64,000 bases of DNA from Burkholderia lata (GTDB lineage Bacteria > Pseudomonadota > Gammaproteobacteria > Burkholderiales > Burkholderiaceae), in NCBI RefSeq assembly GCF_000012945.1, contig NC_007510.1, positions 1,054,001 through 1,118,000 on the forward strand. Direction: 5' to 3'. Positions 20,077 to 29,370 of this stretch are shown here, piece after piece. The translations under genes and the position numbers were made by a program. Each line of letters starts with the position of its first letter. Within the stretch, counting starts at the first letter, position 1. The notes under the pieces were generated by a model. It was not told the DNA's origin and ran no database searches. It saw only the letters and a program-made list of their open reading frames with translations.

Positions 20077-21717
20077 ATGGCTGACACACTGTCCGATATC
20101 CCGCCCGTGCTGATCGTCGGCGCGGGGCCGACCGGCCTTGCCGCGGCGATGAGCCTCGCGCGGGCCCGCGTGCCGGTGCGCATCATCGATCGGCTCGCTA
20201 CGCCTGCGCCGCATTCGCGCGCGATCGGCATCCAGGCGCGCACGCTCGAACTGCTGGAGCAGCATCGCGCGGTCGAACCGTTTCTCGCGCTCGGTCATCG
20301 TGCGCATGCGGCCGCGCTGCATGCCGACGGCCGCGTGATCGCGCGGCTCGATTTCGATCCGCTGCAAACGCGCTATCCGTATCTGCTGTTTCTCGACCAG
20401 ACCGTCACCGAGCGCCTGCTTGCCGAGCACCTGGCCCGGCTCGGCGTGACGGTCGAGCGCGGCGCGACGCTGACCGCGTGCGATGCGGGCGGCGCGTCGC
20501 TCGACGTGTCGGTCCGCCGCGCCGACGGCCGCGACGAATCGTTCGCGCCGTCGTACCTGATCGCTGCCGACGGCGCGCACAGCACGGTCAGGCATCTGCT
20601 CGGCCTGGGCTTCACCGGGCATGCGTTCGAACAGACCTTCCTGCTGGCCGATTTCGCGGCGATACCCGACTGGCCGGACGAAGAGATCCACCTGTTCACG
20701 ACATCCGAAGGTATTGCGGGCCTGTTTCCGATGGGCGGCGGCCGTTACCGGCTCGTGGCCGACCGGCCGCCCGGCAGCGATGCGTCGCCCGATGCGCCAA
20801 CCCCGTCGCTCGCGGAATGCGACGCGATCGTGCGTACCCGTGCCGGCGCGTCGATCTCGCCGAGCGATCTCGCGTGGTCGTCCTATTTCCACCTGCACAC
20901 CCGGATGATCGACCGGCTGCGTCACGGCCGCGTGTTCTTCGCCGGCGACGCCGCGCACGTCCACAGCCCGGCCGGCGCGCAGGGCATGAACACCGGCATC
21001 CAGGAGGCGTTCAATCTCGGCTGGAAGCTCGCGCGCGTGCTTGGCGCGGGCACGCCCGAGCGGCTGCTCGACACGTATCACGCGGAGCGTCATCCGATCG
21101 AGCGCGACGGGTTGCGGCAGACCGGTTTCGTCACGCAGATCGTCGAAGCCGAGCGTGGTGCGATGAAGCTGCTGCGCGATCACGTCGTGCCGGTGCTGGC
21201 GTCGTTCGGGCCGATGCGGGACGCGGTGCGGCGCACGGTCAGCGAGCTCGGCGTGCAGTACCGGAAGAGTCCGCTCACGCTGGAGCGTGTGCTCGACGGC
21301 GGGCCGCGCGCAGGCGAGCGGGCGCCGGACGCGCTCGTGCGGGTGCTCGACGGGCCGCTCGGTCAGGCGCCCGGAACGGCGCGGCTATACGACCTGCACG
21401 ATCCGGCGAGTTTTACGTTGCTGCTGCTGGAGGAGCCGGTGAATGCCGACGGCGCGGTGCCGCCGATGCCGGCCGATGCGCAGGCGCTCGTGCAGGGGCT
21501 CGAACGGATCATGCCGGATGCGGTGCGCGCGTGGCGCGTCACCGATGCCGAAGGCGGCGATGGCGGGCTTGCGCAGGAATACGGCCGCTCGCGACCGTCG
21601 TTTTACCTGCTACGGCCGGATGGTTACGTCGCCGCGCGCGGGCGCACGGCGACCGATGCGAACGCGCTGCTGCGCCACTGCGAAAGCTGGTTCGCGGGCA
21701 TGTCGCAGTCAGCGTAG
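20077..21717 (+). CDS. FAD-dependent aromatic-ring monooxygenase (PheA/TfdB family)
   Basis: A 546-residue class A flavoprotein monooxygenase. The N-terminal dinucleotide motif is VLIVGAGPTGLAAA (about residues 11-24), the DG motif is AADGAHSTVRHLLG (about 167-180), and the second FAD motif is FFAGDAAHVHSPAGAQGMNTG (about 288-308). A thioredoxin-like C-terminal domain ends the protein, as in phenol hydroxylases. It probably hydroxylates an aromatic or polyketide-like substrate using NAD(P)H and O2. Context does not reveal the substrate: it is isolated, divergent from the TPR gene and convergent with fdsD. Confidence 0.88.
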   Translation: MADTLSDIPPVLIVGAGPTGLAAAMSLARARVPVRIIDRLATPAPHSRAIGIQARTLELLEQHRAVEPFLALGHRAHAAALHADGRVIARLDFDPLQTRYPYLLFLDQTVTERLLAEHLARLGVTVERGATLTACDAGGASLDVSVRRADGRDESFAPSYLIAADGAHSTVRHLLGLGFTGHAFEQTFLLADFAAIPDWPDEEIHLFTTSEGIAGLFPMGGGRYRLVADRPPGSDASPDAPTPSLAECDAIVRTRAGASISPSDLAWSSYFHLHTRMIDRLRHGRVFFAGDAAHVHSPAGAQGMNTGIQEAFNLGWKLARVLGAGTPERLLDTYHAERHPIERDGLRQTGFVTQIVEAERGAMKLLRDHVVPVLASFGPMRDAVRRTVSELGVQYRKSPLTLERVLDGGPRAGERAPDALVRVLDGPLGQAPGTARLYDLHDPASFTLLLLEEPVNADGAVPPMPADAQALVQGLERIMPDAVRAWRVTDAEGGDGGLAQEYGRSRPSFYLLRPDGYVAARGRTATDANALLRHCESWFAGMSQSA

Positions 21718-21725
21718 CGGTGCGG

Positions 21726-21977
21726 TCAGGCGCTCGCCGCGGCAGGGACGAGCGACGCGCGGTGCACGGCGATCGCGTCGCGCACGATCGGCGCCGCGCG
21801 TTGCGCGGCTTCGCCCGACGGATCGTCGAGTGCCGCGAGAAACGCACGGCGCATCCGCGGCTCCCAGAAGCGCCGGATGTGGTCGGCGATGCCGGTCAGC
21901 GCTTCGTCGCGATCGGGCATCGATTCGAAGAATGCGCCGATCTGGTTGGCCATGTCGATCAGGTGTCCGTTGTCCAT
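21726..21977 (-). CDS. fdsD: NAD-dependent formate dehydrogenase delta subunit
   Basis: An 83-residue soluble protein with the FdsD pattern: MANQIGAFFESMP near the N terminus and HIRRFWEPRMR in the centre. FdsD is a small subunit of the fdsGBACD-type soluble formate dehydrogenase, needed for full activity. It lies 7 bases after fdsA and ends the operon, 8 bases from the end of the convergent monooxygenase gene. The fdsC (FdhD-like sulfurtransferase) gene found between A and D in Cupriavidus is absent here. Confidence 0.92.
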   Translation of the reverse strand: MDNGHLIDMANQIGAFFESMPDRDEALTGIADHIRRFWEPRMRRAFLAALDDPSGEAAQRAAPIVRDAIAVHRASLVPAAASA

Positions 21978-21984
21978 CGCTTCC

Positions 21985-24936
21985 TCACTTGCCTGTCGTC
22001 ACGGTGGCGGTCGCGGCGGCGCGGCGCTCGAGCAGGTCGAGCTGCTCCGCGTTGAAGCGCGCATACGCTTGCTGCCAGTCGGACGGCTGCGCGACGGGCA
22101 GCACCTGCACGGCCGTCACCTTGTACTCGGGGCAATTCGTCGCCCAGTCCGAGCTGTCCGTCGTGATCACGTTCGCGCCCGATTCGGGGAAGTGGAACGT
22201 CGTATAGACGACGCCCGGCTGCATGCGTTCGGTCACGAGCGCGCGCAACACCGTCTGCCCCGCACGCGATTCGATGCCCACCCAGTCGCCGCTGCGGATA
22301 CCGCGATCCTGCGCGTCGTGCGGATGAATCTCGAGGCGATCCTCTTCGTGCCACTGCACGTTCTCGGTGCGGCGGGTCTGCGCGCCGACGTTGTACTGAG
22401 ACAGGATGCGACCCGTCGTCAGGATCAGCGGATAGCGTTGCGTGACCTTCTCCGGCGACGCGATGAACTGCGTGATCACGAACTTGCCCTTGCCGCGCAC
22501 GAATGCGTCGATATGCATCGTCGGCGTGCCTTCCGGCGCGTGCTCGTTGCACGGCCACTGAATGCTGCCGAGCGTGTCGAGCTTCGCGTACGACACACCC
22601 GAGAAGGTCGGCGTGAGTCGCGCGATCTCGTCCATGATTTCCGACGGATGCGCATAGTCCATCTCGTAGCCGAGCGCACGCGACAGCATCAGCGTGACTT
22701 CCCAGTCCGCGTAGCCCGCGAGCGGCGGCATCACCTTGCGCACGCGTGAGATGCGGCGTTCCGCGTTCGTGAACGTGCCGTCCTTCTCGAGGAACGACGA
22801 GCCGGGCAGCAGCACGTGCGCGTATTTCGCGGTCTCGTTCAGGAAGATGTCCTGCACGACGATGCATTCCATTTCCGACAGCGCGGCCGCGACGTGCTGC
22901 GTATTCGGGTCCGACTGGACGATGTCCTCGCCCTGGCAGTAGAGCCCCTTGAAGCTGCCGTCGAGCGCCGCATCGAACATGTTCGGGATGCGCAGCCCCG
23001 GTTCCGGTTGCAGTTTCGCCGACCATGCAGCTTCGAACTGCGCGCGCACGACCTCGTCGCCGATGTGGCGGTAGCCGGGCAGTTCGTGCGGGAACGAGCC
23101 CATGTCGCACGAGCCCTGCACGTTGTTCTGGCCGCGCAGCGGATTGACGCCGACGCCTTCGCGGCCAATGTTGCCGGTCGCCATCGCGAGGTTCGCGATG
23201 CCCATCACCGTCGTCGAGCCCTGCGCGTGTTCGGTCACGCCCAGCCCGTAGTAGATCGCGGCATTGCCGCCCGTCGCGTAGAGGCGCGCGGCTTCGCGTA
23301 CCGACTCGGCCGGCACGCCCGTCACGCCGGCGGTCGCCTCGGGCGAGTTGTCGGCACGCGACACGAAGTCGCGCCATTGCTCGAATGCGCGCGTCTCGCA
23401 GCGCTCGGCGACGAATGCGTCGGCGACGAGCCCTTCGGTGACGATCACGTGCGCGAGCGCGTTGACGATCGCGACGTTGGTGCCGGGGCGCAACTGGAGG
23501 TGGTGGGTGGCTTTCACGTGCGGGCCGTCGACGACGTCGATGCGGCGCGGGTCGATCACGATCAGTTTTGCGCCTTCACGTACGCGCCGTTTCAGCCGTG
23601 AGCCGAACACCGGGTGGCCGTCGGTCGGGTTCGCACCCATCACGACGATCACGTCGGCCTGGCCGACCGACGCGAATGTCTGCGTGCCGGCCGATTCGCC
23701 GAGCGTCGTCTTGAGGCCATAGCCCGTCGGCGAGTGGCACACGCGTGCGCAGGTGTCGACGTTGTTGTTGCCGAACGCGGCGCGCACCAGCTTCTGCACG
23801 AGGTAGGTTTCCTCGTTCGTGCAGCGCGACGACGTGATGCCGCCGATGGAATCGCGGCCGTACTTGTCCTGCAGCTTGCGGAATTGCGTGGCCGCGTAGG
23901 TGAGCGCTTCGTCCCAGCTGACTTCGCGCCACGGGTCGGTGATCTTCTCGCGGATCATCGGCTTCGTGATGCGGTCTTTGTGCGTCGCATAGCCCCACGC
24001 GAAGCGGCCCTTCACGCACGCGTGGCCCTCGTTCGCGAGGCCGTTCTTGTGCGGCGTCATGCGCACGACCTGCGTGCCCTTCATCTCCGCCTTGAACGAG
24101 CAGCCCACGCCGCAATACGCGCAGGTCGTGACGACCGAGTGTTCGGCCTGCCCGAGTTGCACGACGGATTTTTCCTGCAGCGTGGCCGTCGGACATGCGG
24201 CAACGCATGCGCCGCACGACACGCATTCCGATGCCATGAACGATTCGCTTTCGCCTGCGGCGACGCGCGATTCGAAGCCGCGTGCGGCGATCGTCAGCGC
24301 GAACGTGCCCTGCGTTTCCTCGCAGGCGCGCACGCAGCGGTTGCAGACGATGCACTTCGACGGGTCGTACGTGAAGTACGGATTCGACTCGTCCTTTTTG
24401 TCGCGCAGATGATTTGCGCCGTCGAAGCCGTACCGCACCTCGCGCAGCCCGACGACGCCCGCCATGTCCTGCAGCTCGCAGTCGCCGTTGGCCGGGCAGG
24501 TGAGGCAGTCGAGCGGATGGTCGGAGATGTACAGCTCCATCACGTTGCGACGCAGCGACTGCAGCCGGTCCGACTGCGTGCGCACCTTCATGCCCGCTTC
24601 GGCAGGTGTTGTGCACGACGCCGGATAACCGCGCCGGCCTTCGATCTCGACGAGGCACAGCCGGCACGAGCCGAACGGTTCGAGCGAATCGGTCGCGCAG
24701 AGCTTCGGGACGTTCACGCCGGCTTCGATCGCCGCGCGCATCACCGACGTGCCGGCCGGCACCGTGACCGGTTGGCCGTCGATTTCGAGCGTGACATCGG
24801 TATCGGCATGCCGCTGGGGCGTGCCGTAATCGGTATCGTCGAACGGGTTGCCGGCACGCGCCTGCGCGGCGCTCTTGCACGCGCATTGGCCCGAGCCGCA
24901 GCCGCCTTGGCGGACGTTGTTCGTGTCGAGGGACAT
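21985..24936 (-). CDS. fdsA: NAD-dependent formate dehydrogenase alpha subunit (catalytic)
   Basis: A 983-residue molybdopterin enzyme oxidising formate to CO2. In order it has a Cys-rich N-tail (CGSGQCACK), a plant-type [2Fe-2S] domain (FGSCRLCLVEIEG, about residues 88-100), a His-Cys cluster region (CLTCPANGDCELQ), two [4Fe-4S] motifs (CIVCNRCVRAC and CVSCGACVAAC), the Mo-domain cluster CAYCGVGC, and the active-site Cys in CARVCHSPT. Cys replaces the selenocysteine of E. coli FdhF. The start MSLDTN has AAGGAG upstream. The length matches Cupriavidus FdsA. Electrons pass to FdsB/FdsG and NAD+. Confidence 0.96.
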   Translation of the reverse strand: MSLDTNNVRQGGCGSGQCACKSAAQARAGNPFDDTDYGTPQRHADTDVTLEIDGQPVTVPAGTSVMRAAIEAGVNVPKLCATDSLEPFGSCRLCLVEIEGRRGYPASCTTPAEAGMKVRTQSDRLQSLRRNVMELYISDHPLDCLTCPANGDCELQDMAGVVGLREVRYGFDGANHLRDKKDESNPYFTYDPSKCIVCNRCVRACEETQGTFALTIAARGFESRVAAGESESFMASECVSCGACVAACPTATLQEKSVVQLGQAEHSVVTTCAYCGVGCSFKAEMKGTQVVRMTPHKNGLANEGHACVKGRFAWGYATHKDRITKPMIREKITDPWREVSWDEALTYAATQFRKLQDKYGRDSIGGITSSRCTNEETYLVQKLVRAAFGNNNVDTCARVCHSPTGYGLKTTLGESAGTQTFASVGQADVIVVMGANPTDGHPVFGSRLKRRVREGAKLIVIDPRRIDVVDGPHVKATHHLQLRPGTNVAIVNALAHVIVTEGLVADAFVAERCETRAFEQWRDFVSRADNSPEATAGVTGVPAESVREAARLYATGGNAAIYYGLGVTEHAQGSTTVMGIANLAMATGNIGREGVGVNPLRGQNNVQGSCDMGSFPHELPGYRHIGDEVVRAQFEAAWSAKLQPEPGLRIPNMFDAALDGSFKGLYCQGEDIVQSDPNTQHVAAALSEMECIVVQDIFLNETAKYAHVLLPGSSFLEKDGTFTNAERRISRVRKVMPPLAGYADWEVTLMLSRALGYEMDYAHPSEIMDEIARLTPTFSGVSYAKLDTLGSIQWPCNEHAPEGTPTMHIDAFVRGKGKFVITQFIASPEKVTQRYPLILTTGRILSQYNVGAQTRRTENVQWHEEDRLEIHPHDAQDRGIRSGDWVGIESRAGQTVLRALVTERMQPGVVYTTFHFPESGANVITTDSSDWATNCPEYKVTAVQVLPVAQPSDWQQAYARFNAEQLDLLERRAAATATVTTGK

Positions 24937-24953
24937 GCAGGGCTCCTTCTGGG

Positions 24954-26531
24954 TCAGGCCGCAGCCTTGACCGGACCCGACGCGGCATCTTTGCCGGCAG
25001 CGAGCCCGAAATCTTCGGGGAAATGGTCGAGCGCGGACAGCACCGGGTAGGGTGTCATGCCGCCCATTGCGCATAGCGAACCGGCCAGCATCGTGTCGCA
25101 CAGGTCGCGCAGCAGCGTGACCTGCCGCTCCGACGTGTCGCCGTCGCGGATGCGCGCGATCGTCTCGACACCACGTGTCGAACCGATCCGGCACGGCGTG
25201 CACTTGCCGCACGACTCGATCGCGCAGAACTTCATCGAGTATTCGGCCAGCTCGGCGAGGTTCGACGTGTCGTCGTGCAGCACGATGCCGCCGTGGCCGA
25301 CCACCGCGCCGATCGCCGTATACGCTTCGTAGTCGAGCGGCACGTCCCACTGGTGATCGGGCAGGTAGGTGCCGAGCGGGCCGCCCACCTGCGCCGCACG
25401 TGCGGGCCGGCCGCTTGCCGTGCCGCCGCCGAAATCGAACAGCAGCTCGCGCAGCGTGACGCCGAACGAGAGCTCGACCAGGCCGCCGTGGCGGATGTTG
25501 CCCGCGAGCTGGAACGGCAGCGTGCCGCGCGAGCGGCCCATCCCGTAGTCGCGATAGAACGCGGCGCCGCGCGCGAATATCACGGGCGCCGTCGCGAGCG
25601 TGATCACGTTGTTGATGACGGTCGGCTGGCCGTACAGGCCGGCGAGCGCGGGCAGTGGCGGTTTCGCACGCACGACGCCGCGCTTGCCTTCGAGCGATTC
25701 GAGCAGCGCCGTTTCCTCGCCGCACACGTACGAGCCCGCGCCTTTCGCGACGTGCAGCTCGAACGCATGTGCGGAGCCGAGCACGTGCTCGCCGAGCCAG
25801 CCGGCTTCGCGTGCGCGGACGATCGCGGCTTCGAGCGTCGCGATCGCATGCGGGTATTCGCTGCGCACGTAGATGTAGCCGACCGTCGCGCCGGTCGCGA
25901 CGCCCGCGATGATCATCCCTTCGATCAGGCAGTACGGATCGCACTCCATGATCAGGCGGTCGGAGAACGTGCCCGAATCGCCTTCGTCTGCATTGCAGAC
26001 GATGTACTTCTGCGTGGCGCTCGCTTGCCGGACCGTGCGCCACTTGATGCCGGCCGGGAACGCCGCGCCACCGCGGCCGCGCAACCCCGATTCGATCAGC
26101 GCTTCGCATACGGCATCGCCGTCGAGCGCGAGGACGTTCTTCAAGCCGGCGAGGCCTTCGTATTGCAGGTAGTCGTCGATCGACAGCGGATCGGTCAGGC
26201 CGATGCGCGCGAACGTGAGGCGCTGCTGGCGTGCGAGATAGGGCAGTGCGTCGACGAGGCCGACACCGCTCGGATGCGCGCCGCCTTCGAGCCAGTTTGC
26301 GTCGAACAGGGCCAGCACGTCGGCGGCCGACAGGTTCGCATAGCCGACGCGGCCGGCGGCCGTGCCGACCTCGACGAGCGGCTCGAGCCACAGCAGCCCG
26401 CGCGAACCGTTGCGGACCAGTTCGACGGCGACGCCGCGCCGTTCGGCTTCCGCAGCAATCGCGGCGGCGAGCGCGTCGGCGCCGAGCGCCAGTGCGGACG
26501 AGTCGCGCGGGACGTAGATGCGGGTCGTCAT
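24954..26531 (-). CDS. fdsB: NAD-dependent formate dehydrogenase beta subunit
   Basis: A 525-residue NuoF-like diaphorase subunit carrying FMN, the NAD+ site and a [4Fe-4S] cluster. Visible motifs are GLRGRGGAAFPAGIKW (nucleotide site, about residues 166-181), CNADEGDSGTFSDR (FMN region), and the C-terminal cluster ligands SCGKCTPCRIG plus a later Cys. An N-terminal thioredoxin-like extension of about 110 residues is usual in FdsB. Its ATG overlaps the fdsG stop by four bases (ATGA), and it ends 17 bp before fdsA. Confidence 0.95.
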   Translation of the reverse strand: MTTRIYVPRDSSALALGADALAAAIAAEAERRGVAVELVRNGSRGLLWLEPLVEVGTAAGRVGYANLSAADVLALFDANWLEGGAHPSGVGLVDALPYLARQQRLTFARIGLTDPLSIDDYLQYEGLAGLKNVLALDGDAVCEALIESGLRGRGGAAFPAGIKWRTVRQASATQKYIVCNADEGDSGTFSDRLIMECDPYCLIEGMIIAGVATGATVGYIYVRSEYPHAIATLEAAIVRAREAGWLGEHVLGSAHAFELHVAKGAGSYVCGEETALLESLEGKRGVVRAKPPLPALAGLYGQPTVINNVITLATAPVIFARGAAFYRDYGMGRSRGTLPFQLAGNIRHGGLVELSFGVTLRELLFDFGGGTASGRPARAAQVGGPLGTYLPDHQWDVPLDYEAYTAIGAVVGHGGIVLHDDTSNLAELAEYSMKFCAIESCGKCTPCRIGSTRGVETIARIRDGDTSERQVTLLRDLCDTMLAGSLCAMGGMTPYPVLSALDHFPEDFGLAAGKDAASGPVKAAA

Positions 26532-27028
26532 GCGGCCTCCGGGGTGTGGGCGGCGGCCTCGGCAAGCAGCGCGTCGAATTTCTCCGGCGTGACCCTGGCA
26601 TGCAGCACGCCGTTGACCGTTAGCGACGGCGACTGCGCGCACAGCCCGAGGCAGTAGACCGATTCGAGTGCGACGTCACCGGGCGCATGCGCATCGGCGG
26701 CATCGCCGTGCGCCGCGTCGAACCGGCAGCCCGTGCGGGCTTCCGCATGCGCGGCCAGCGCTTCGCAGCCCATGCTGCGGCACGCTTCGGCGCGACACAT
26801 CTGGATCGTCACGCGCGCGGGCGGCGCGGTGCGGAAGTGGTGGTAGTAAGTCAGGACGCCGTGCACTTCCGCGCGCGACAGGTTGAGTGCGCGGGCGAGC
26901 GGCGCGACGCAGCCTGGCGGCACGTAACCCGCGTCGTCCTGGATCGCGTGCAGGATCGCCACGAGCGACCGGCCGGCGCGTGCATGGCGCTCGACGAGCG
27001 CGTCGGGCGCGTGGGAATTCGGGGACAT
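26528..27028 (-). CDS. fdsG: NAD-dependent formate dehydrogenase gamma subunit
   Basis: A 166-residue NuoE-like protein with a [2Fe-2S] site built from CRAEACRSMGC (about residues 85-95) and CLGLC (about 131-135). The N-terminal helical part (LVAILHAIQDDAGYVP) is characteristic. It is the first gene of the operon fdsG-fdsB-fdsA-fdsD. A GGAG-like sequence precedes the ATG in the 131-bp gap shared with the divergent regulator. Confidence 0.95.
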   Translation of the reverse strand: MSPNSHAPDALVERHARAGRSLVAILHAIQDDAGYVPPGCVAPLARALNLSRAEVHGVLTYYHHFRTAPPARVTIQMCRAEACRSMGCEALAAHAEARTGCRFDAAHGDAADAHAPGDVALESVYCLGLCAQSPSLTVNGVLHARVTPEKFDALLAEAAAHTPEAA

Positions 27029-27053
27029 CAGTTGTGCTCCTCCAAAGTCTCAT

Positions 27054-27081
27054 ATGCGCTCGAGATTCATATAGTGCGCAT
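27054..27081. promoter_or_regulatory. Candidate operator between fdsG and its regulator
   Basis: Inverted repeat ATGCGC (27054-27059) and GCGCAT (27076-27081) separated by 16 AT-rich bases in the divergent 131-bp promoter region. Spacing and position suit a dimeric ModE- or LysR-type regulator. Speculative. Confidence 0.3.
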
Positions 27082-27159
27082 CGCGACTTCGTTCTGATTG
27101 ATTTTGACCAACGATAAGCGGAAGATTTGGCGGTCGCAATAGGAAATCGGAGTGCATAA

Positions 27160-28266
27160 TTGATTCGAATCGAATGCGACGCGTATCTGACCGTACGCGA
27201 CACGGAAGGCCGCGCGGCCAGCCTGTCGGACGTCGCTCCGTTGCTGGAACTCGTGGCCGACACGGGCAGCATTGCGCAGGCCGCGCAAGCGAAAGGGCTG
27301 TCCTACCGGCACGCATGGGGCATGCTGCGCGCGCTGGAGGCGTGCATCGGCGGGGAACTGATCGAAACCGCGCGCGGCAAGGGCTCGACGCTGTCGGCGC
27401 TCGGGCAGGCCGTCGTCGATGCGCAGCGTCTCGCACGCAGTCGGCTCGACGGGAACCTGCGCACGCTGGCGGCCGAAGTGGCGAGCGACCTGAACCGGCG
27501 GCTCGCGCAGCGCGACGGCGCCGTGCGCATCCACGCGTCGCACGGCTATGCGGTCGCTACACTCGTCTCCGCGCTCGTCGATGCGCAGGCGGCTGTCGAC
27601 ATCAAGTATCGCGAGAGTGTCGAGGCCGTGCAGGCGCTTGCTCGCGGCGAGTGCGACCTGGCCGGCTTCCATCTTCCGCGCGGCGCCTTTCGCGCGCAGT
27701 GCGCGCAGATCTACCGGCCGTGGCTCGACGAGACGCGCCATGTGCTGATCCACCTGACGCGGCGCCAGCAGGGGCTGTTCGTTCCGCGCGGCAACCCGAA
27801 GCAGGTTCGCGGGCTCGCGGATCTCGCGCGCAATGACATCCGCTTCGTCAACCGCCAGCCGGGGTCGGGCACGCGCATGCTGCTGGATCTTGCACTGCGC
27901 GCGATCGGCATCGATCCCGAGCGCATCGACGGCTACGCGTCGGCCGAGCTCACGCATTCGGCGATCGCGGCGTTCGTCGCGAGCGGAATGGCCGATCTCG
28001 GCTTCGGCGTCGAGCCGGCCGCCCATCATTTCGGGCTCGATTTCATCCCCGTCGTCGACGAAGACTATTACTTTGCATGCGAACGCGCGCGGCTCGACGC
28101 GCGGCCGCTTGCCGGCGTACTGGCGCTGCTGCGCGATGCGCGCTTCGTCGAGCGCGTCGCGCATCTCGACGGCTACGATCCGGCCGCGTGCGGAACGCTG
28201 ACGAGCATCGCGACGGGGCTGGCCGGCGGCGACGGCGCGAGCGTGCCGGAGGGCAATTCCCGGTAA
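27160..28266 (+). CDS. Regulator with ModE-like HTH and periplasmic-binding-protein-like domain (FdsR-like)
   Basis: A 368-residue protein. Residues about 20-95 form a ModE/LysR-type winged helix (GSIAQAAQAKGLSYRHAWGML, then GELIETARGKGSTLSALG). Residues about 110-350 resemble the PBP-like ligand domain found fused to ModE-type helices in Mo/W-related regulators (QPGSGTRMLLDLAL, FVASGMADLGFGVEPAA). It is divergent from fdsGBAD, so it most likely controls formate dehydrogenase. A molybdate, tungstate or formate ligand is inference. The start is TTG, supported by GGAG 7 bases upstream; the first in-frame Met occurs far inside the HTH. Confidence 0.85.
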   Translation: MIRIECDAYLTVRDTEGRAASLSDVAPLLELVADTGSIAQAAQAKGLSYRHAWGMLRALEACIGGELIETARGKGSTLSALGQAVVDAQRLARSRLDGNLRTLAAEVASDLNRRLAQRDGAVRIHASHGYAVATLVSALVDAQAAVDIKYRESVEAVQALARGECDLAGFHLPRGAFRAQCAQIYRPWLDETRHVLIHLTRRQQGLFVPRGNPKQVRGLADLARNDIRFVNRQPGSGTRMLLDLALRAIGIDPERIDGYASAELTHSAIAAFVASGMADLGFGVEPAAHHFGLDFIPVVDEDYYFACERARLDARPLAGVLALLRDARFVERVAHLDGYDPAACGTLTSIATGLAGGDGASVPEGNSR

Positions 28267-28367
28267 CGCAGGCGCAATCGCACCGCGATGCAGCAGCGAG
28301 GGATTTGCGCTACGCTTGCCGCTTGACCAACGTTCTAACAAGCACGCCGTTCAAGCGTCATCCCGCC

Positions 28368-28637
28368 ATGAAATTTTCCTTTCCCCTCGCCGCGGCAGCG
28401 TTGACCGCGGGGCTGCTGGTCGCTGTTTCGCCGTTTGCGCTTGCGCAGAATTCCCCCGGTGTACCCGGCGGTATCCTGAGCGAACAGTTTCGCCTGAACG
28501 AGCATCCGCAGATGCCGTTCGCAGCGTCGACGCCGTCGCAGAAATACCAGAGCGGCAAGAAGTCCGCGTTGCGCCGTAAAGGCGACTTGGGCGATCCGAA
28601 CGGCTGCAACCTGAAGTGTCCGATGGATACGCAGTAA
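28368..28637 (+). CDS. Small exported protein of unknown function
   Basis: An 89-residue product with a strong Sec signal peptide (MKFSFPLAAAALTAGLLVAVSPFALAQ, cleavage after ALA near residue 26). The mature part of about 63 residues is hydrophilic and ends with NGCNLKCPMDTQ, whose two Cys could form a disulfide or bind metal. No family recognised. It is probably monocistronic. A terminator-like hairpin lies about 130 bp downstream. Confidence 0.65.
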   Translation: MKFSFPLAAAALTAGLLVAVSPFALAQNSPGVPGGILSEQFRLNEHPQMPFAASTPSQKYQSGKKSALRRKGDLGDPNGCNLKCPMDTQ

Positions 28638-29016
28638 CCCGGCAGGCGGGCGTGTCCGCACGATAGTCATGCGGCACCGGTTCGACTGGCGGGCATCGCG
28701 CCCGCGCACCGGCCTGGCCGGCTGACTGGCCACTGCCGGAATCCCGTGCGATTCCGATTCTGTCCGAGCCCCGCGAAGCGTTGCCGCTTCGCGGGGCTTT
28801 TGCTTTCCGTCGAATCTTCATGCGATTCGACGCCGGGCGATGCCCGTACGTGCGCATCGCCGGCCTGGCAGGCGATCTAGGGTTAACCCGTAAATCAGGA
28901 AGGATGTCTTCCAGAAACCTGCCTTATTCTTAAGCATCCGCCTACATAAACTTCGGGTTGTCAGCGATGAACAAGGTGTTCACCGCGAACACAGACAAAT
29001 CTGGAGGTAGGTCATC
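28638..29016 (+). other. Intergenic region before the DUF4148 gene
   Basis: These 379 bases contain no credible gene. They hold the hairpin terminator at 28767-28803, an inverted repeat GGAAG/CTTCC around 28900-28914, GGGTTAACCC around 28871, a possible TACATAAA -10 box near 28943-28950, and GTGTTC-ACCGC-GAACAC (28977-28993) in the leader of the next gene. Confidence 0.5.
28767..28803 (+). terminator. Rho-independent terminator
   Basis: Stem AGCCCCGCGAAGC / GCTTCGCGGGGCT with a 6-base loop followed by TTTTGCTTT. It most likely ends the transcript of the small exported protein. Confidence 0.85.
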
Positions 29017-29370
29017 ATGAAGTCGCTCGTTCAAGCTGTTGTCGTTGCTGCCGCTCTCGTTGCCCCGGTCGTGTCGTTCGCCCAGTCGGGTTCGACGATC
29101 ACCCGCGCGCAGGTTCGTGCCGAACTGGTCCAGCTGCAGCAGGCAGGTTACAACTCCGCTCGCGGTGAAGATCCGCATTACCCGGAAGCGATCCAGGCTG
29201 CGACGGCGCGTGTTGCAGAGCAACAGCGCAGCGCGCTGGCGCAAGCGCAAGGCGCCGACGCTAGCGGGTACGGTGCACAGGCACAGGGCGCATCGGCATC
29301 GGGTTCGCGTGCAATGGGCGTGCGTCCGGCCACCGCTGAAGAAATGAAGTCACTGTATCGCGGCAGCTAA
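29017..29370 (+). CDS. DUF4148 domain-containing exported protein
   Basis: A 117-residue periplasmic protein with signal peptide MKSLVQAVVVAAALVAPVVSFAQ (cleavage near residue 23). The DUF4148 signature TRAQVRAELVQLQQAGYN is at residues about 29-46, followed by DPHYPEAIQAA. The rest is Ala/Gln/Ser-rich. The family is abundant in Burkholderiales and has no known function. GGAGG is well placed before ATG. The upstream leader carries the inverted repeat GTGTTC/GAACAC. Confidence 0.9.
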   Translation: MKSLVQAVVVAAALVAPVVSFAQSGSTITRAQVRAELVQLQQAGYNSARGEDPHYPEAIQAATARVAEQQRSALAQAQGADASGYGAQAQGASASGSRAMGVRPATAEEMKSLYRGS

